A stretch of DNA of 8,721 nucleotides from JACVRX01 sp035697245 (GCA_035697245.1 DASSDH010000201.1:1-8721); one strand, 5' to 3'. Shown: positions 1 through 6,423, counted from the first letter of the stretch. Notes: generated from the letters alone by a model not told the origin. Translations and numbers: made by a program.

Positions 1-92
1 GTCTTCTTCGCCGCGCTGGTCTTCTTCGCCGTCGTCTTCTTGGCCGTCGTCTTCTTGGCCGAGGTCTTCTTCGCCGTCGTCTTCTTCGCCGA
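1..92 (-). repeat. Tandem 15-bp repeat coding the AKKT(T/S) tail of HupB
   Basis: Degenerate copies of a 15-base unit (plus-strand gtcttcttcgccgtc and variants with ggcc or gag) run from the window edge to about base 92. Read on the minus strand each unit encodes five residues, AKKTT or AKKTS. The repeat continues beyond the window. Units differ mostly by silent changes (gcg/gcc) or Thr/Ser swaps, so the protein repeat is conserved while the DNA copies drift. Such arrays can change copy number by slippage. Confidence 0.85.
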
Positions 93-569
93 GGCCGGCC
101 GAGCGGCCGCCGTCGTGTTGGCTGCCGTGCTCTCGCGTGCCGCGGCGACCGCTGTGGTACCGGACACTCCACGGGCGACGTCGGCAGCAGCCCGAAGCCC
201 GGTCGCCGCGGCTCGCGTCGCGGACTCGGCCGCCGTGGCAGCCGTCGCCGGCACGACGGACAACGAGTCGGCGACCCGCGTGCGTGCGACGCGGGCTCCG
301 CTTACGACGTCCTTGAGCTCGCTGCCGGGGCGGAACTTGGCGACGAACTTGTCATGTGTCTTGACCGTGTCTCCGGTGCGGGGGTTCCGCGCCGTGCCGG
401 CTTTGCGCACCGACCGTTCGAACACGCCGAAGCCGGTGATGACGACCTTCTCACCGGTCGACACCGATCGGGTGATCACGTCGACAACGGATTCCAGCGC
501 ATGCGTCGCAACCTTTCGGTTGCCGTCGAATCGCTCGGCAAGCTCGTCGATGAGTTGGGACTTGTTCAC
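1..569 (-). CDS. hupB: HupB-type HU nucleoid protein with histone-H1-like tail (3' partial)
   Basis: HU-family histone-like protein that binds and bends DNA as a dimer in the nucleoid. The reading frame starts at a GTG (569-567) and gives VNKSQLIDELAERF. 189 codons are visible and the C-terminus runs off the window with no stop. Residues 1-90 form the classic HU fold: GFGVFERSVRKAGTARNP carries the arm region with the DNA-intercalating proline at residue 63, followed by TGD and the conserved KFRPG at 78-82. Residues about 91-158 are an Ala/Thr/Val-rich linker. From about residue 159 the protein is a tandem AKKTT/AKKTS tail like the one in mycobacterial HupB. GGGGGA just upstream could be a weak Shine-Dalgarno site, and no in-frame ATG is better placed. 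The gene follows leuD on the same strand after 128 bases and has its own promoter candidate. The family call is near certain. The total length is unknown because the tail is cut. Confidence 0.95.
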   Translation of the reverse strand, partial: MNKSQLIDELAERFDGNRKVATHALESVVDVITRSVSTGEKVVITGFGVFERSVRKAGTARNPRTGDTVKTHDKFVAKFRPGSELKDVVSGARVARTRVADSLSVVPATAATAAESATRAAATGLRAAADVARGVSGTTAVAAARESTAANTTAAARPASAKKTTAKKTSAKKTTAKKTTAKKTSAAKK

Positions 570-621
570 TGCATCCCCCAAAGAATGCGGTCGGCCGGGT
601 CGACAACCCGATTCCCGTTGC

Positions 622-650
622 ACGCTAGGGAGAAACCAGCATGGGCACAA
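622..650 (-). promoter_or_regulatory. Candidate hupB promoter in the leuD-hupB gap
   Basis: The 128-base gap 570-697 holds a sigma-70-like pair on the minus strand: TTGTGC (650-645), a 17-base spacer and TAGCGT (627-622). The transcript would start near 615 and leave a leader of about 46 bases before the GTG at 569. The leader contains a small perfect stem-loop (CGGGT at 596-600, ACCCG at 606-610, five-base loop). It lacks a T tract, so it is not a convincing terminator. Nothing else is seen in this gap. The call rests on motif match and spacing only. Confidence 0.5.
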
Positions 651-697
651 CGACATACGCGCCAGCGCCTGAGCGTGTCGTGCAACCTCGCGATCGC

Positions 698-1288
698 TCA
701 GCCGACGGTTCGAGGAAGGTACGTAGGCCGGCGGGCTTCGTACCGTTCGATTTTTTCTATATGACGCAACGTCAAACCGACGTCGTCGAGCCCGTGGAGC
801 AGGCGCCACCGAGTGTAGTCGTCGACCTCGAACGACGACCCGAAGTCGCGGCAGCGCAACTCGCGAGATTCCAAATCGACGGTGACCTGCGTCGCTGGCT
901 CTGCCTCGACGATCGTCCACAACCGGTCGACGACGTCTTGAGTGACCCGAGCCGTCAGCAGTCCGGACTTGCCGGCGTTGCCGCGAAAGATGTCGGCGAA
1001 CTTCGAGGAGACGACAACCCGGAACCCGGCGTCCTGCAGCGCCCACACCGCGTGCTCCCGTGACGACCCCGTACCGAAGTCGGGGCCGGCGAGCAGGATA
1101 GAGGCGCCGGCATGCTCGGGTCGATTGAGCACGAAGTCGGGGTCGGTGCGCCAGGCCGCGAACAGGCCGTCCTCGAACCCCGTCCGAGTGACACGCTTGA
1201 GGTACACGGCGGGGATGATCTGGTCGGTGTCGACGTTGCTACGCCGCAACGGCAGCGCCGTGCCGGTGTGGATCGTGAACGCGTCCAT
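698..1288 (-). CDS. leuD: 3-isopropylmalate dehydratase small subunit LeuD
   Basis: Small, swivel-domain subunit of isopropylmalate isomerase. With LeuC it converts 2-isopropylmalate to 3-isopropylmalate in cytoplasmic leucine synthesis. The product is 196 residues, close to the usual length. Recognisable family segments are RRSNVDTDQIIPAVYLKRV (15-33), the GPDFGTGSSREHAVWAL loop (68-84), which is the aconitase-swivel signature, and IFRGNAGKSGLL (100-111). It ends with the typical EARRP-x-YLPR tail. The ATG at 1288-1286 overlaps the leuC stop by one base (TGATG), so translation is probably coupled and the two subunits are made together. The frame could be extended upstream, but that would run inside leuC and the homologous N-terminus begins at this ATG. 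Expression is presumably set by the promoter and operator upstream of leuC. Function is certain by family. Confidence 0.97.
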   Translation of the reverse strand: MDAFTIHTGTALPLRRSNVDTDQIIPAVYLKRVTRTGFEDGLFAAWRTDPDFVLNRPEHAGASILLAGPDFGTGSSREHAVWALQDAGFRVVVSSKFADIFRGNAGKSGLLTARVTQDVVDRLWTIVEAEPATQVTVDLESRELRCRDFGSSFEVDDYTRWRLLHGLDDVGLTLRHIEKIERYEARRPTYLPRTVG

Positions 1289-2709
1289 CAGCCCCCCACC
1301 TCCGGCTGCGCCGGCAAATCCGACGGAGCCGTCAAGTGGCCGGTCACGGCCGTCGCGGCCGCAACGAGCGGCGAGACGAGGTGCGTGCGTCCGCCCTTGC
1401 CCTGTCGGCCCTCGAAATTCCGGTTCGACGTCGACGCACTGCGTTCGCCCGGCGCCAGTTGGTCGGGATTCATGCCAAGGCACATCGAGCACCCCGCTGC
1501 GCGCCACTCCGCACCGGCGGCAAGAAACACCTCGTGCAGGCCCTCGTACTCCGCTTGCGCGCGAACTCGCATCGATCCGGGAACCACGAGCATCCGGACC
1601 CCGTCGGCCACCCGGCGACCGTCGATGACCTCGGCCGCGGCCCGCAGGTCCTCGATGCGGCCGTTGGTACACGAGCCGAGGAACACCGTGTCGACGGAGA
1701 TCTCGCGCAGCGGAGTGCCTGGGGTCAGCGCCATGTACGCGAGAGCCCGTTCCGCGGCGTTGCGAGCGCCTTCGTCGGCGAACGAGGAGGGGTCGGGCAC
1801 CGAGCCCGACAACGGGAGACCTTGACCCGGATTCGTACCCCAGGTGACGAATGGCTCGATCTCGTCCGCGTTCAGCGTGACCTCGGCATCGAAGGCGGCG
1901 TCGTCCTCGGTGCGCAACTCACGCCACGTCTCTAGCGCCGTGTCCCAGTCGCCGCCCTGGGGAGCGTGCGGGCGGTCCTTGAGGTAGGCGAATGTCGTCT
2001 CGTCCGGTGCGATCATCCCTGCTCGCGCGCCTGCCTCGATGGACATGTTGCACACGGTCATGCGGGCTTCCATCGACAGCGCCCGGATCGCTTCACCCCG
2101 GTACTCGATGACATGACCCTGACCGCCACCGGTGCCGATCATCGCGATCACAGTCAGCACCAGGTCCTTGGCCGTCACGCCGGCGCCGAGCTCACCGTCG
2201 ACGGTGACCGCCATGGTCTTGAACGGGCGCATCGGCAGGGTTTGGGTGGCGAGCACGTGCTCGACCTCGCTGGTGCCGATGCCGAACGCCAGCGCGCCGA
2301 ATGCACCGTGTGTCGACGTGTGCGAGTCGCCGCATACCACCGTGAGGCCGGGCTGGGTCAGGCCGAGCTGTGGACCGACCACGTGGACGATGCCCTGTTC
2401 CGAATCACCCATCGGATGCAGCCGGATGCCGAACTCTGCACAGTTGCGGCGCAGCGTCTCAACCTGCGTGCGGGACACCGGGTCGGCGATCGGTAGCTCG
2501 ATTCCGATGGTCGGCACGTTGTGGTCCTCGGTGGCGATGGTGAGGTCGGGCCGGCGAACCTTCCGCCCAGCCAGGCGCAAGCCGTCGAAGGCCTGCGGGC
2601 TCGTGACCTCGTGCACCAGGTGCAGGTCGATATAGAGAATGTCGGGTTCACCCTCGGCCCGGTGGACGACGTGTGCGTCCCACACCTTCTCGGCAAGGGT
2701 CGTGCCCAT
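1288..2709 (-). CDS. leuC: 3-isopropylmalate dehydratase large subunit LeuC
   Basis: Large catalytic subunit of isopropylmalate isomerase, an aconitase-family enzyme of leucine biosynthesis that needs a [4Fe-4S] cluster. The protein is 473 residues, full length for the family. The three cluster cysteines are visible: C347 in FLGSCTNGR, and C407 and C410 in AGCSMCLGMNPDQ. Other family motifs are EDHNVPT (61-67), VVCGDSHTSTHGAFG (124-138), GTSEVEHVLATQ (145-156), SIEAGARAGMIAPDE (223-237) and NRNFEGRQGKGGRTHL (429-444). The start is ATG at 2709-2707, preceded by a strong GAGGAGGAG Shine-Dalgarno six bases upstream. It is first in a leuCD unit and divergent from the IclR-type regulator at 2837. 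The leader of about 85 bases contains no leucine-rich leader peptide, so control is more likely by repressor or activator binding than by ribosome-mediated attenuation. Confidence 0.98.
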   Translation of the reverse strand: MGTTLAEKVWDAHVVHRAEGEPDILYIDLHLVHEVTSPQAFDGLRLAGRKVRRPDLTIATEDHNVPTIGIELPIADPVSRTQVETLRRNCAEFGIRLHPMGDSEQGIVHVVGPQLGLTQPGLTVVCGDSHTSTHGAFGALAFGIGTSEVEHVLATQTLPMRPFKTMAVTVDGELGAGVTAKDLVLTVIAMIGTGGGQGHVIEYRGEAIRALSMEARMTVCNMSIEAGARAGMIAPDETTFAYLKDRPHAPQGGDWDTALETWRELRTEDDAAFDAEVTLNADEIEPFVTWGTNPGQGLPLSGSVPDPSSFADEGARNAAERALAYMALTPGTPLREISVDTVFLGSCTNGRIEDLRAAAEVIDGRRVADGVRMLVVPGSMRVRAQAEYEGLHEVFLAAGAEWRAAGCSMCLGMNPDQLAPGERSASTSNRNFEGRQGKGGRTHLVSPLVAAATAVTGHLTAPSDLPAQPEVGG

Positions 2710-2793
2710 GACCTGCTCCTCCTCGCGCTGTTGCGCCGGAAATGTGGCCGCCTGGCGATCGACCTACGGATGCTCGTCCCCGCACGGTCCTTT

Positions 2794-2799
2794 ACGCTA
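2794..2799 (-). promoter_or_regulatory. Candidate -10 element of the leuCD promoter
   Basis: TAGCGT on the minus strand matches the actinobacterial TANNNT pattern and is identical to the -10 proposed for hupB. It lies about 85 bases upstream of the leuC ATG. No good -35 is seen at the right distance; the corresponding region (about 2817-2823) is one arm of the palindrome at 2802-2826. That would suit a promoter that depends on, or is blocked by, the bound regulator. Position and motif only. Confidence 0.35.
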
Positions 2800-2800
2800 G

Positions 2801-2836
2801 TTGTCATCTCGCATGTTGAGATGGCAGTATCGGTTC
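2801..2836 (+). promoter_or_regulatory. Candidate promoter of the IclR-type regulator, probably leaderless
   Basis: TTGTCA at 2801-2806 matches five of six bases of the -35 consensus. It is followed after 18 bases by CAGTAT at 2825-2830, a weaker -10. The ATG of the regulator gene is at 2837, only six bases after the -10, so the transcript should begin at or next to the start codon with no leader. Leaderless genes are common in Actinobacteria, and no Shine-Dalgarno sequence precedes this ATG, in keeping with that. Confidence 0.45.
2802..2826. promoter_or_regulatory. 25-bp imperfect palindrome, probable IclR/NdgR operator for leuC and its own gene
   Basis: Arms TGtCATCTC (2802-2810) and GAGATGgCA (2818-2826) are inverted copies matching at eight of nine positions around a seven-base centre (2811-2817). 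The element fills the space between the proposed -35 and -10 of the regulator gene and lies where a -35 would be needed for leuCD. IclR-family proteins of the NdgR (Streptomyces) and LtbR (Corynebacterium) type are known to control leuCD and are encoded divergently from it. Assigning this palindrome as the binding site is inference. Confidence 0.6.
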
Positions 2837-3556
2837 ATGGACAACTCTAGTGGAGTCGGCGTCCTCGACAAGGCGGCCCTGGTGCTTGCGGCCCTCGAGG
2901 CGGGACCCGCCACACTGGCGAACCTGGTCAGCTCCACCGGTCTGGCTCGACCCACCGCTCACCGGCTCGCAGTGGCCCTGGAGCACCACCGGATGGTCTC
3001 TCGCGATCTGCACGGCCGGTTCATCCTCGGCCCTCGTCTCGGCGAGCTCGCCACTGCGGCGGGCGAAGACCGCTTGTTGGCTGCCGCAGGCCCCGTGCTG
3101 GCGCGGCTGCGGGAGGCCACCGGAGAGAGTGCACAGCTGTTCCGCCGGCAAGGAGACCATCGCATCTGCGTCGCGGCGGCGGAGCGGCCGACCGGCCTGC
3201 GCGACACCATTCCGGTTGGCGCAACCCTGACGATGCTGGCCGGTTCGGCTGCACAGATCCTGCTCGCCTGGGAAGAGCCCGAGCGCATGCACCGTGGACT
3301 GCAGGGCGCTCGCTTCACGGCAACCATGCTCGCGGCTGTCCGCCGCCGGGGCTGGGCGCAGAGCGTGGCCGAGCGGGAGCCTGGTGTGGCCTCGGTCTCC
3401 GCGCCGGTTCGAGCCTCGAGTGGGCGTGTCGTCGCCGCAGTGTCGGTGTCCGGCCCGATCGAGCGGCTCACCCGCCAGCCGGGCCGTATGCACGCTGCCG
3501 CCGTGCTCGGAGCGGCCGAACGACTGACGACGGTTCTCCGCAGCACCGACGAATGA
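2837..3556 (+). CDS. ndgR: IclR-family regulator of leucine/amino-acid genes (NdgR/LtbR type)
   Basis: DNA-binding regulator of 239 residues with the two-domain IclR layout. Residues about 7-65 are a winged helix-turn-helix, with the likely recognition helix ARPTAHRLAVALE at 37-49 and the wing near GRFILGPRLGELA. Residues about 80-235 are the effector-binding domain, with GESAQLFRR, GLRDTIPVG, LTMLAGSAAQILLAW and the conserved RGWAQSVAEREPGVASVSAP segment. The N-terminus MDNSSGVGVLDKAALVL strongly resembles Streptomyces NdgR as I remember it, which supports ATG 2837 over an in-frame TTG at 2801. The TTG start would also place coding sequence over the promoter and operator. The gene is divergent from leuCD, the hallmark position of NdgR and LtbR. 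Those proteins act on leuCD and, in some genera, on other amino-acid genes. Whether it represses or activates here, and its ligand, cannot be read from sequence. Confidence 0.9.
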   Translation: MDNSSGVGVLDKAALVLAALEAGPATLANLVSSTGLARPTAHRLAVALEHHRMVSRDLHGRFILGPRLGELATAAGEDRLLAAAGPVLARLREATGESAQLFRRQGDHRICVAAAERPTGLRDTIPVGATLTMLAGSAAQILLAWEEPERMHRGLQGARFTATMLAAVRRRGWAQSVAEREPGVASVSAPVRASSGRVVAAVSVSGPIERLTRQPGRMHAAAVLGAAERLTTVLRSTDE

Positions 3557-3624
3557 TGCCCGCACCGATACCAGTAAGTGTCCTCAAGATGGGGTGAACA
3601 CCCGATCCGTAGCGAGCCAAACCA

Positions 3625-4596
3625 GTGCATCATGCCGACATGACCCATGAGTCAGCGAGCCGGCCGGACCCATCGGCCTTGGTTGGCGAGGTTCCACGAG
3701 AACCGAGGCTTACAGACGATCACACAGCGCCGAGTCGGCCCACTCTCGCAGCATTCGGCGGCGCCGTGCTGATCGGCGGAAGCAACTTCGTTGCGGTCAA
3801 GTTCTCCAACAGCGAGCTGGCTCCCCTCTACGGCGCCGCGGTCAGGTTCACCGCCGCCGCGATGCTTTTCGGGCTGCTGGCATGGGCGTTATCCTTGCCG
3901 GTGCCCCGTGGCCGGGCACTGCTCGGGAGCACGATCTACGGTTTGCTTGGTTTCGGCCTGGCGTACGGACTGATGTACTTCGCCCTGCTCGAAGTGAGCA
4001 TCGGTATGGCGGCCGTCATCATGGCGACAGTTCCACTCTTCACGCTTGTGCTGGCTGTGCTGCACGGCCAGGAACGGCTGACCCGTGCAGGTGTCGTCGG
4101 GGGGTCTCTGGCCGTCGCCGGAATCGCGGTCATGAGCGTGCGCTCGCTGGACGGGGAGCTGCCGATTGTCCACCTCGTCGCCGCGGTCGCTGCCGCTGCT
4201 GCCGCTGCCGAGTCGGCGGTCGTCGTGAAGGGGTTTCCGCGCGCCGATCCGGTCACGACCAACGCCGTCGGCATGACGGCCGGAGCGCTGCTGCTCTGGG
4301 TCGGCTCAGTTGTCGCGTCCGAGCAGTGGACCGTGCCACACCTTGCTCGCACCTGGGCCGCGCTGGGCTGGCTGGTGATCGCCGGCTCGGTCGGCCTGTT
4401 CTACCTGATCGTGTTCGTGATCAGGCGCTGGACCGCATCGGCGACCGCGTACTCACTCACGCTGATGCCCGTCGTCGCCGTCACGCTGGGTGCCCTGCTC
4501 GCCGACGAACCGATCACACCGGAAGTCGTCGTCGGAGCTTTGCTGGTGGTCGTCGCGGTGTACGTGGGCGCCATCCGGCGAACCACCGATCAGTAG
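3625..4596 (+). CDS. EamA/DMT-superfamily membrane transporter
   Basis: Integral membrane protein of 323 residues, probably a metabolite or amino-acid-related exporter of the drug/metabolite transporter superfamily; the substrate is unknown. After a hydrophilic N-terminal extension of about 40 residues, two homologous EamA halves follow (about 41-171 and 183-317). Together they give about ten hydrophobic segments, for example LAAFGGAVLIGGSNFVAVKF, FGLLAWALSL, MAAVIMATVPLFTLVLAVL, LGWLVIAGSVGLFYLIVFVI and VVVGALLVVVAVYVGAI. The family-typical AAVIMATVPLF and PVVAVTLGALLADEPIT sequences are present. A GTG at 3625 is used here; an in-frame ATG at 3640 is an equally possible start, and neither has a clear ribosome site. 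It lies 68 bases after the regulator on the same strand, so co-transcription is possible. Its TAG stop (4594-4596) is inside the 3' end of the opposing tRNA-Glu gene. Confidence 0.9.
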   Translation: MHHADMTHESASRPDPSALVGEVPREPRLTDDHTAPSRPTLAAFGGAVLIGGSNFVAVKFSNSELAPLYGAAVRFTAAAMLFGLLAWALSLPVPRGRALLGSTIYGLLGFGLAYGLMYFALLEVSIGMAAVIMATVPLFTLVLAVLHGQERLTRAGVVGGSLAVAGIAVMSVRSLDGELPIVHLVAAVAAAAAAAESAVVVKGFPRADPVTTNAVGMTAGALLLWVGSVVASEQWTVPHLARTWAALGWLVIAGSVGLFYLIVFVIRRWTASATAYSLTLMPVVAVTLGALLADEPITPEVVVGALLVVVAVYVGAIRRTTDQ

Positions 4597-4666
4597 CCCC
4601 GACGGGATTCGAACCCGCGCTACCGCCTTGAGAGGGCGGCGTGCTAGGCCGCTACACAACGGGGCC
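4594..4666 (-). tRNA. tRNA-Glu (anticodon CUC)
   Basis: A 73-base cloverleaf can be drawn. The acceptor stem is GGCCCCG/CGGGGCT with one G-U pair. The D stem is GTGT/GCAC, the anticodon stem CCGCC/GGCGG, and the loop CTCTCAA places CTC at 4632-4630. The T arm is GCGGG-TTCGAAT-CCCGT and the discriminator base is A. No CCA is encoded. It reads codon GAG. It lies 58 bases downstream of tRNA-Gln on the same strand and is probably in the same transcript. The last three bases coincide with the stop codon of the convergent transporter gene. Confidence 0.96.
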
Positions 4667-4670
4667 AGGA

Positions 4671-4684
4671 GCGACGAAGGTCGC
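4671..4684. other. Small perfect hairpin between the two tRNA genes
   Basis: GCGAC (4671-4675) and GTCGC (4680-4684) form a five-base stem around a four-base loop. It sits just upstream of tRNA-Glu, in the 58-base spacer after tRNA-Gln. On the minus strand the loop is CTTC. It may help separate the two tRNAs during processing of a joint precursor, but this is a short element that could also arise by chance in GC-rich DNA. Confidence 0.3.
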
Positions 4685-4724
4685 GCGAGAACTGTACCGA
4701 AGCTGGGGATGGCGGCCAAACCTG

Positions 4725-4796
4725 CTGGGGTACCAGGACTCGAACCTAGACTAACTGAACCAGAATCAGTCGTGCTGCCAATTACACCATACCCCA
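4725..4796 (-). tRNA. tRNA-Gln (anticodon CUG)
   Basis: A 72-base cloverleaf: acceptor stem TGGGGTA/TACCCCA, D stem GTGT/GCAC, anticodon stem ACTGA/TCAGT. The loop TTCTGGT gives anticodon CTG. The T arm is CTAGG-TTCGAGT-CCTGG and the discriminator base is G. No CCA is encoded. It decodes CAG. It lies downstream of gltX and upstream of tRNA-Glu on the same strand. In bacteria without GlnRS this tRNA is first charged with glutamate by GltX and then amidated by GatCAB. Confidence 0.96.
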
Positions 4797-4832
4797 TCGG
4801 ATCGGACACCGCGGGCGCACGATCGCGCCGTC

Positions 4833-4862
4833 AGGATAGCCGCCAGCGGATCACCGCTCCAA
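4833..4862 (-). promoter_or_regulatory. Candidate promoter for the tRNA-Gln/tRNA-Glu pair
   Basis: In the 115-base gap between gltX and tRNA-Gln (4797-4911) the minus strand has TTGGAG (4862-4857), an 18-base spacer and TATCCT (4838-4833). Transcription would begin near 4826, about 30 bases before the mature tRNA-Gln. A GGCGC/GCGCC hairpin (4814-4829, six-base loop) follows at once in the leader. It has no T tract, so it is a poor terminator for gltX. Motif-based call; read-through from gltX is an alternative. Confidence 0.45.
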
Positions 4863-4911
4863 GCCGCTCGGACCGCTGCCACTTCACTAGGTGTAGCCGT
4901 GGTGAACGCGA

Positions 4912-6423
4912 TCAACGGGCGAGGGCGAGGGCGGTGTCGAGCCGGGCGAGAGTCCGCTCGCGGCCCAGCAGTGCCAGTGACTCGAACAGCGGGGGTGACA
5001 CCCGCCGCCCCGTCACCGCGAGGCGTACCGGCCCGAAGGCGTGCTTCGGCTTCAGCCCCAACCCGTCGACCAGTGCAGAGCGCAAGGCCGACTCGATCGA
5101 GTCCGCCGTCCAGTCCGGTAACTCGGCCAGCGCGTCTCTTGCGGCGCCCATGGCGGCCCGCGCTTCAGGCGCCTGGATGGCCGTGAGACCGTCAGAGTCC
5201 GGCGAGAGCACATTGTCGTCGGTGAACAGAAAGCCGAGCATGTCAACCGCCTCGGCCAGGACCGACATTCGCTCCTGGACCAACGGGGTGGCGGCCCGCA
5301 GAACCTTCAGTTGGTCCGCTGACGGGGACGGCGGCAGCACTCCGGCCGACTGCAGGAAGGGCACCATTCGCATGGCGAGCTCGTCGGTTGGCAGCCGGCG
5401 CAGCCACACGCCGTTGATCGCCTCGGCCTTCTTCGGGTCGAACCGAGCCGGGTTGGGATTCACCCGGGTGACGTCGAACGCCGCAGCCATCTCCTCCGGA
5501 GTGAAGATCTCCCGGTCCTCGCCGATCGACCACCCGAGCAGCGCGAGGTAGTTGAGAAGGCCTTCGGGAACGAAGCCACGGTTCCGGTAATGCTGCAGCG
5601 ACGACTGGGGATCACGCTTGGACAGCTTGCGGTTGCCCTCCCCCATGACGAACGGCAGGTGCCCGAACCGAGGCAGTGGCCCGTCGGCCACCCCGATCTC
5701 GCGCAGCGCCTCGTGCAGCGCGATCTGCCGGGGCGTCGACGAGAGTAGGTCCTCACCGCGCAGCACATGGGTGATCCCCATCAGCGCGTCGTCGACCGGG
5801 TTCACCAGTGGGTAGAGGGGTTGGCCGTTGGCGCGGACGATGACGTAGTCGAACACGTTGTCGGCTTCGATCGTGATCAACCCGCGGACGAGATCCTGCA
5901 CGCTGATCGCCCGGTCGGGCATCCGGAAGCGCAGCACCGGCTCGCGCCCTTCGGCCCGAAACGCCCCGACTTGGGCCGTGCTGAGTTGTCGACAACGACC
6001 GTCGTAACCACTTGGCCGGCCAGCGGCTCGCGCGGCTTCGCGGCGCTGCTCGAGCTCCGCCGGCGTGCAGTAGCACGGGTACACGCGGCCGGCCTTCACC
6101 AGCGCGTCGATCACGCCGGTGTAGATCTCACCCCGCAACGACTGCCGGTACGGGGCGTGCGGGCCGCCCACCTCCGGTCCTTCGTCCCAGCGCAGGCCCA
6201 GCCAGTCGAACGCCTCGAGCAGGGCGAGGTAGGACTCCTCCGAGTCACGTGCAACGTCGGTGTCCTCGATCCGGAAGACAGAAGTGCCGCCGTAATGCCG
6301 GGCGAACGCCCAGTTGAACAGCGCGGTTCGGACGAGCCCGACATGTGGGTTGCCGGTCGGAGATGGGCAAAAGCGCACCCGAACCTCGGCCGGAGCGAGG
6401 TCCCCGAGCACGACGTCGGTCAC
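4912..6423 (-). CDS. gltX: Glutamyl-tRNA synthetase (probably non-discriminating)
   Basis: Class I aminoacyl-tRNA synthetase that attaches glutamate to tRNA-Glu and, if non-discriminating, also to tRNA-Gln. The product is 503 residues, normal for the family. VRFCPSPTGNPHVGLVRTALFNW holds the HIGH-type signature as HVGL (27-30), and NRKLSKRD holds the KMSKS-type loop as KLSKR (266-270). FRIEDTD (50-56) and LVNPVDD with ITHVLRGEDLL (206-227) are further catalytic-core motifs. C117, C119 and C144 (CYC and YDGRC) suggest a zinc-knuckle insertion. Residues from about 330 to the end form the helical anticodon-binding region. The start is GTG at 6423, giving a four-base GTGA overlap with the upstream FAH-family stop, so translation is probably coupled. 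The two cognate tRNAs lie immediately downstream on the same strand. Confidence 0.97.
   Translation of the reverse strand: MTDVVLGDLAPAEVRVRFCPSPTGNPHVGLVRTALFNWAFARHYGGTSVFRIEDTDVARDSEESYLALLEAFDWLGLRWDEGPEVGGPHAPYRQSLRGEIYTGVIDALVKAGRVYPCYCTPAELEQRREAARAAGRPSGYDGRCRQLSTAQVGAFRAEGREPVLRFRMPDRAISVQDLVRGLITIEADNVFDYVIVRANGQPLYPLVNPVDDALMGITHVLRGEDLLSSTPRQIALHEALREIGVADGPLPRFGHLPFVMGEGNRKLSKRDPQSSLQHYRNRGFVPEGLLNYLALLGWSIGEDREIFTPEEMAAAFDVTRVNPNPARFDPKKAEAINGVWLRRLPTDELAMRMVPFLQSAGVLPPSPSADQLKVLRAATPLVQERMSVLAEAVDMLGFLFTDDNVLSPDSDGLTAIQAPEARAAMGAARDALAELPDWTADSIESALRSALVDGLGLKPKHAFGPVRLAVTGRRVSPPLFESLALLGRERTLARLDTALALAR

Noticed and set aside
1..92. Short regular repeats that might suggest a CRISPR array
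   Set aside because: The units are contiguous 15-mers without unique spacers and are in frame with the HupB tail.
659..671. GGCGC/GCGC-type inverted repeat as a leuD terminator
   Set aside because: The loop is about two bases, the stem is short and there is no T run; such matches are expected by chance at this GC content.
40..672. 210-residue plus-strand open frame starting MAVVFLAEVFFAVVFFAEAG, looking like a membrane protein
   Set aside because: It is the antisense shadow of the hupB AKKT repeat and core. The minus-strand frame has unmistakable HU motifs.
748..763. AT-rich stretch with a T run, resembling a promoter or terminator tail
   Set aside because: It lies inside the conserved C-terminal coding sequence of leuD (HIEKIERYEAR) and has no paired hairpin next to it.
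942..2635. Several long plus-strand open frames opposite leuD and leuC
   Set aside because: High-GC shadow frames. They have Arg/Pro/Ser-rich compositions and no family motifs, while the minus strand is fully accounted for by leuCD.
2710..2800. Possible leucine leader peptide or attenuator ahead of leuC
   Set aside because: The short frames in the leader contain no run of leucine codons, and no terminator/antiterminator pair with a T tract is visible.
3592..3603. GGGTG-AA-CACCC inverted repeat as a terminator after the IclR gene
   Set aside because: A two-base loop is too small, the stem is short and no T tract follows.
4490..5551. 353-residue plus-strand open frame crossing both tRNA genes and the 3' end of gltX
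   Set aside because: It runs through two tRNAs and antisense to gltX, with low-complexity Arg/Ser-rich sequence and no recognisable domain.
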